A DNA stretch of 39,413 bases, taken from Acetobacter sp. GTDB taxonomy: Bacteria; Pseudomonadota; Alphaproteobacteria; RF32; CAG-239. Where the stretch lies: assembly GCA_023665325.1 (NCBI GenBank), contig JAMPED010000016.1, forward strand, positions 1 to 39,413, written 5' to 3'. Of this stretch, positions 36,631 to 39,413 are shown piece after piece. The translations under genes were made by a program, and so were the position numbers. Position 1 is the first letter of the stretch; the number at the start of each line of letters is the position of its first letter. Under the pieces are notes generated by a model. The model saw only the letters and a list, made by a program, of their open reading frames with translations. It searched no databases and was not told where the DNA came from.

Positions 36631-37188
36631 TTATGTCATATCATTACAATGAATATGATAAGGCTCTTCTAAATATATCTTATAGCCCAAGGCGTCATAA
36701 TCGGAATAATTGTCTTGAGTAATAATTTCTGAAGTCAATTTACTTCCTTCCACGTATCCTTCTACTATAAAGCTCTTACCATCGCTCGCTACTTCTGTTA
36801 GTTTTATATTTAAACCTGTGGTGCTATCTACTACGATGTTCATTGGTAAGTTATCACTAGATATGTCAACTATATCCATTGGGTGTCCTTGAGATAGCAG
36901 GGTTAATTTCCAAGCGCCTGAGCTACTACCCCCCCCTTGTGAAGCTGTAGTTTGTTCCACTTTTACCTTATAAGGTTCTGGTATGGAGAATTTCCAATTA
37001 TATCCTGCTACGTTATCATATTCAGGAGAGGCTCCCTTATACACAGCATTAGCATTTATTGTAGTTATACTATTTTTATAGAAAGTGTATCCTACAGTCA
37101 AACCATCACTAGAAAAATTATTGAATACTGCGATGGTAGTACCGCTGTCAGATATAGTCCAAGGTAATGAAGCTTCAAACTCGGCCAT
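36631..37188 (-). CDS. Small tail-associated protein
   Basis: 185 residues from ATG 37188 (MAEFEASLPWTISDSGTTIA); the codon before it is TTG, and GGTGA lies 4-5 bases upstream. It is rich in beta strands, with Ser, Gly and Asn (SQGGGSSSGAWKLTLLSQGH, then VEGYVEGSKLTSEIITQDNY). It looks like a fibre tip or a surface-binding domain. It is last of the tail group. Confidence 0.6.
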   Translation of the reverse strand: MAEFEASLPWTISDSGTTIAVFNNFSSDGLTVGYTFYKNSITTINANAVYKGASPEYDNVAGYNWKFSIPEPYKVKVEQTTASQGGGSSSGAWKLTLLSQGHPMDIVDISSDNLPMNIVVDSTTGLNIKLTEVASDGKSFIVEGYVEGSKLTSEIITQDNYSDYDALGYKIYLEEPYHIHCNDMT

Positions 37189-37218
37189 CAATTCACCATT
37201 CGTATATTTCTCAGCGTA

Positions 37219-37347
37219 CTAGGATTGAGTAGGTGCACTACTATCAGATTTACTATACACTAAGTCTTTACCGAGGTAGATTTTTTGAACTTCTTTCTTA
37301 CCTAAATATATATTATTAACTTTTTCTTTTCCAAGGTGTATAGTCAT
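37219..37347 (-). CDS. Small repeat protein of tail-fibre cluster
   Basis: 42 residues. It is built of three successive units: IHLGKEKVNN, IYLGKKEVQK, IYLGKDLVYS, each with I-x-L-G-K-x-x-V, and ends SDSSAPTQS. The pattern is that of short phage tail proteins with one beta-hairpin per repeat. The ATG is 4 bases after the stop of the Mtd-like gene. The function is not known; a fibre chaperone or a tail-tip piece is possible. Confidence 0.65.
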   Translation of the reverse strand: MTIHLGKEKVNNIYLGKKEVQKIYLGKDLVYSKSDSSAPTQS

Positions 37348-37351
37348 TAGT

Positions 37352-38989
37352 CTATTCTTCCGTAATTATATACAAAGTATCTTCTTCTTTTATATCTAAT
37401 TTATCATATTCGTCTTGGGTCAGTTTAACTTGTTTAAAAGCGTTATAGGAGGATTTAAGATATTCATTGCCATCTCTGTCTTTTATAATATTAGCATTTA
37501 TTGCGATTTCCGTAGCTATATTGTTGCGCGCCCCTATTTGCAGTATATCCTTATAAGTAGATATTGAGTTTCTCGCAAGAGCTCCGAATTGAATTTTATT
37601 AGTAAATGTTTTGTTACCACTAATTTCTTGTGCCGTATCTGTAGTTACCATATTCTCTGGAGCAGACCCTCCAGAAGCCGTGAGCTTACCATCCACAACA
37701 GATAGCCCGTCGCCAACTTGTAATTCTAAATAATTTGATGCAATGTTTTTAGATAGGTCTAATAAGCTTTCCCCTAAGCTTGGTTCCCATTCATTTCTGA
37801 ATTGCTCAAAGTTCCAGGGCATTCTATCTTTGACATCGTAGAGACCTATTAAATCTTTACTATAGCTGGTACTTGCTGGTCCAAGCACCCACATAACGTG
37901 AGTAATACCAGCTAATGCATTTGCCGTAATCCCAGCAGGTACATCCGCTTGCCCATCCCTAAAAACATCTGTGCTTAAGATATTTCGGTCGAGAGAATAA
38001 ATTCTACCAAACTTACCAAGAACAAGTTCACCACCTCCGCCTTTTACTATTTGAGCGTAGCAATATTGCGTATTCGTATCAGTGCTACTAGCGTTCGCTG
38101 CATGCTCGCTAGCAGAAGTGGAAAAATTTCGTGTAGTTACGGCCGAGGTCGGTAGCACTGTGCATCCATCAAGATGTATACCACCAGATTGATACTGAAG
38201 GTCATATCCGCTCGATGGTCTGTTAGGTTGAGGGAATGCTATAGCACTTACTGCAAAATCAGCTCCATCTTCCGTCGGATGGCCGAACAATACTGCAGAT
38301 TGCGCATTTTTATTATAAGGATATTTTACCACTTGCCCTAAAGTGTACGGACAAATGATACGAGAACTATAACTTCCGACTCTATAATATTTACCATCCC
38401 CAAGCCTTCCGTTATAAGTAATTATATTTTGATATTGGGTTGATATAGTATTATTAGACTCAGATATTCCCTCAAGGGTAGATATAATCTTTTCTATCAA
38501 AGTTAACGGAGACACGGCCGTTATTTTATTTTCTTTATTATTCAACAACTCGTCAGTTTCAGCTTTAGTATAAGCGTCAACACTTCCACCGCCAGAACTT
38601 TCTAATTTTACACCAGTAGCAGTCTTAGTTACTGTAATGCTTTCACTACCTTCAATATCGCCTTGTTTAAGGTATAGTTCACTATCTTCACCATTTATAT
38701 TATTAACAAGATTATCGCCAACTGCAATGGTAGGTGCATCTAGAGTAATAGCTTTACCATCTGCTGAGATAGTAGTATTATTATCTGTAGAATTAGCTTT
38801 TAAATACTTGTCTAGTTCGCCACCGCTTTCGCTACTACCAGAATAAGGGAGAGAATTCCAAGCGCTTAACCCATCGCCAATCTTAAATCGGCCTGCGTCA
38901 GTATCTACCCCAATCTCGCCTAAAGCGAGGGTTGGATTAAGGCTCTCCCAATTAGCTTTACTATCATTTCTTAGTATAATTCTTGTCAT
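37352..38989 (-). CDS. Tail fibre with Mtd-type N-terminal domain
   Basis: 545 residues. The first 55 (RIILRNDSKANWESLNPTLA then LGEIGVDTDAGRFKIGDGLS) match the N-terminal repeat domain widely used in phage fibre proteins, including the major tropism determinant of phage BPP-1. The middle has Gly and Ser-rich beta sequence. The module EISGNKTFTNK near 455 recurs in the fibre at 153-1733. The C-terminus (FKQVKLTQDEYDKLDIKEED) is the common collar-type end. No reverse transcriptase or template repeat is near, so no diversity-generating element is claimed. Likely receptor binding. Confidence 0.8.
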   Translation of the reverse strand: MTRIILRNDSKANWESLNPTLALGEIGVDTDAGRFKIGDGLSAWNSLPYSGSSESGGELDKYLKANSTDNNTTISADGKAITLDAPTIAVGDNLVNNINGEDSELYLKQGDIEGSESITVTKTATGVKLESSGGGSVDAYTKAETDELLNNKENKITAVSPLTLIEKIISTLEGISESNNTISTQYQNIITYNGRLGDGKYYRVGSYSSRIICPYTLGQVVKYPYNKNAQSAVLFGHPTEDGADFAVSAIAFPQPNRPSSGYDLQYQSGGIHLDGCTVLPTSAVTTRNFSTSASEHAANASSTDTNTQYCYAQIVKGGGGELVLGKFGRIYSLDRNILSTDVFRDGQADVPAGITANALAGITHVMWVLGPASTSYSKDLIGLYDVKDRMPWNFEQFRNEWEPSLGESLLDLSKNIASNYLELQVGDGLSVVDGKLTASGGSAPENMVTTDTAQEISGNKTFTNKIQFGALARNSISTYKDILQIGARNNIATEIAINANIIKDRDGNEYLKSSYNAFKQVKLTQDEYDKLDIKEEDTLYIITEE

Positions 38990-39052
38990 TTTTAAAATTC
39001 CTTTTTGTCTTTTAAAGATTATTAGTCCGCGAGGGCGTACTAAATTTCAGTT

Positions 39053-39412
39053 CTAGATGTTTGAAAAATCCATATTGTAAAGTGTAGTTAATGTTTGCCC
39101 TGGGGTCAGAGTCACTGGTTCGTCGAATTTTACAGCAATTATTGGGTATTCTTCACTGCTCGAGCGCAATAATGTCCAAGTTGAACCGTTGTATATCGCC
39201 CTCTCTGCAAACTGCGATGTTATAACTATGCCGTAAATCGTCAGTTCGTCACTCGCTGCATTAGTGTACGATAATAGATACCCATTTTTACCAGCTTCTA
39301 CATTATTTTGTAACGATGTAGTAGCTATTATTCTGTATAGAGCGCCAGTACCAGATTTGCTCTTTAGATACTCATTATCTATAATATCAAAGTCTTCCCC
39401 GATAAAGTATGA
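39053..39412 (-). CDS. Tail protein, C-terminal part (cut by window edge)
   Basis: 119 codons from the window edge to TAG 39055-39053. It starts SYFIGEDFDIIDNEYLKSKS and ends TTLYNMDFSNI. Beta-rich, like fibre or tail-tip domains (SYTNAASDELTIYGIVITSQ). It probably continues the 1-150 gene through the window edge, which lies in a run of six G. The next gene, the Mtd-like fibre, starts 63 bases later. That gap holds the dyad GT-CGC/GCG-AC at 39025-39040. Confidence 0.65.
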   Translation of the reverse strand, partial: SYFIGEDFDIIDNEYLKSKSGTGALYRIIATTSLQNNVEAGKNGYLLSYTNAASDELTIYGIVITSQFAERAIYNGSTWTLLRSSSEEYPIIAVKFDEPVTLTPGQTLTTLYNMDFSNI

Positions 39413-39413
39413 A

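Noticed and set aside
37352..38989. Diversity-generating retroelement beside the Mtd-type fibre
   Set aside because: The N-terminal domain is shared by many fibres. No reverse transcriptase, template repeat or adenine-rich variable repeat was found.

Overview
The window looks like an essentially complete genome of a short-tailed, podovirus-type phage (about 39.4 kb, AT-rich by eye, not counted). Every gene I can support lies on the minus strand, so transcription runs from high to low coordinates. The two window edges each hold one piece of a tail gene that lies between two other tail genes. This suggests that the sequence is circular, or circularly permuted, and was cut inside the tail-fibre cluster. 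I cannot name the host. Strong GGAGG-type ribosome binding sites and consensus sigma-70-type promoters (TTGACA-17-TATAAT) would fit a low-GC Bacillota-type host, but this is inference. There is no integrase, RNA polymerase, reverse transcriptase, CRISPR array or tRNA that I can see.

Layout in the direction of transcription, starting at the control region. (1) 35.5-34.1 kb: a winged-helix, initiator-like protein, then about 1 kb without a convincing gene. That stretch holds DnaA-box-like 9-mers, a repeated 14-mer (AAAAACGTGYATAA), direct repeats, eight small dyads and a GC-rich island. This is the best candidate for the replication origin and early control region. (2) 34.1-31.4 kb: small early-type genes of unknown function, some only 31-59 residues. 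(3) 31.4-29.7 kb: cell-wall and lysis cassette with a T7-lysozyme-like amidase, a one-helix membrane protein and a permuted NlpC/P60-like protein. (4) 29.4-22.8 kb: replication and regulation: a zinc-ribbon protein, two proteins resembling helicase loaders, a possible OB-fold protein, a DnaB-like helicase core, a dNTP pyrophosphohydrolase-like protein, a sigma-70-family factor, a T5/FEN-type 5'-3' exonuclease and a metallophosphoesterase. (5) 22.8-19.0 kb: likely small terminase, a primase-polymerase of the AEP superfamily, a zinc anti-sigma-like protein, a HAD phosphatase and the large terminase. (6) 18.9-10.7 kb: portal, scaffold, major capsid protein with its own terminator, tail connector, nozzle, a GNAT-fold protein and a T7-type endonuclease I. 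(7) 10.6-5.1 kb: three ejection (internal virion) proteins. (8) 5.1-0 kb, continuing at 39.4-36.6 kb if circular: tail-fibre and appendage genes, with their own internal promoter at about 2.2 kb.

The genes form a system that copies DNA with a primase-polymerase, helicase and loader but no replicative DNA polymerase of its own. It therefore presumably recruits the host polymerase. Transcription appears to start from host-type promoters; a phage sigma factor and a zinc anti-sigma-like protein probably modulate the switch. The most unusual material is non-coding: the stem-loop array and iteron-like region at 34.1-35.5 kb, a duplicated 45-base element behind two genes (22.2 and 29.7 kb), and a shared upstream cassette in front of three early genes.
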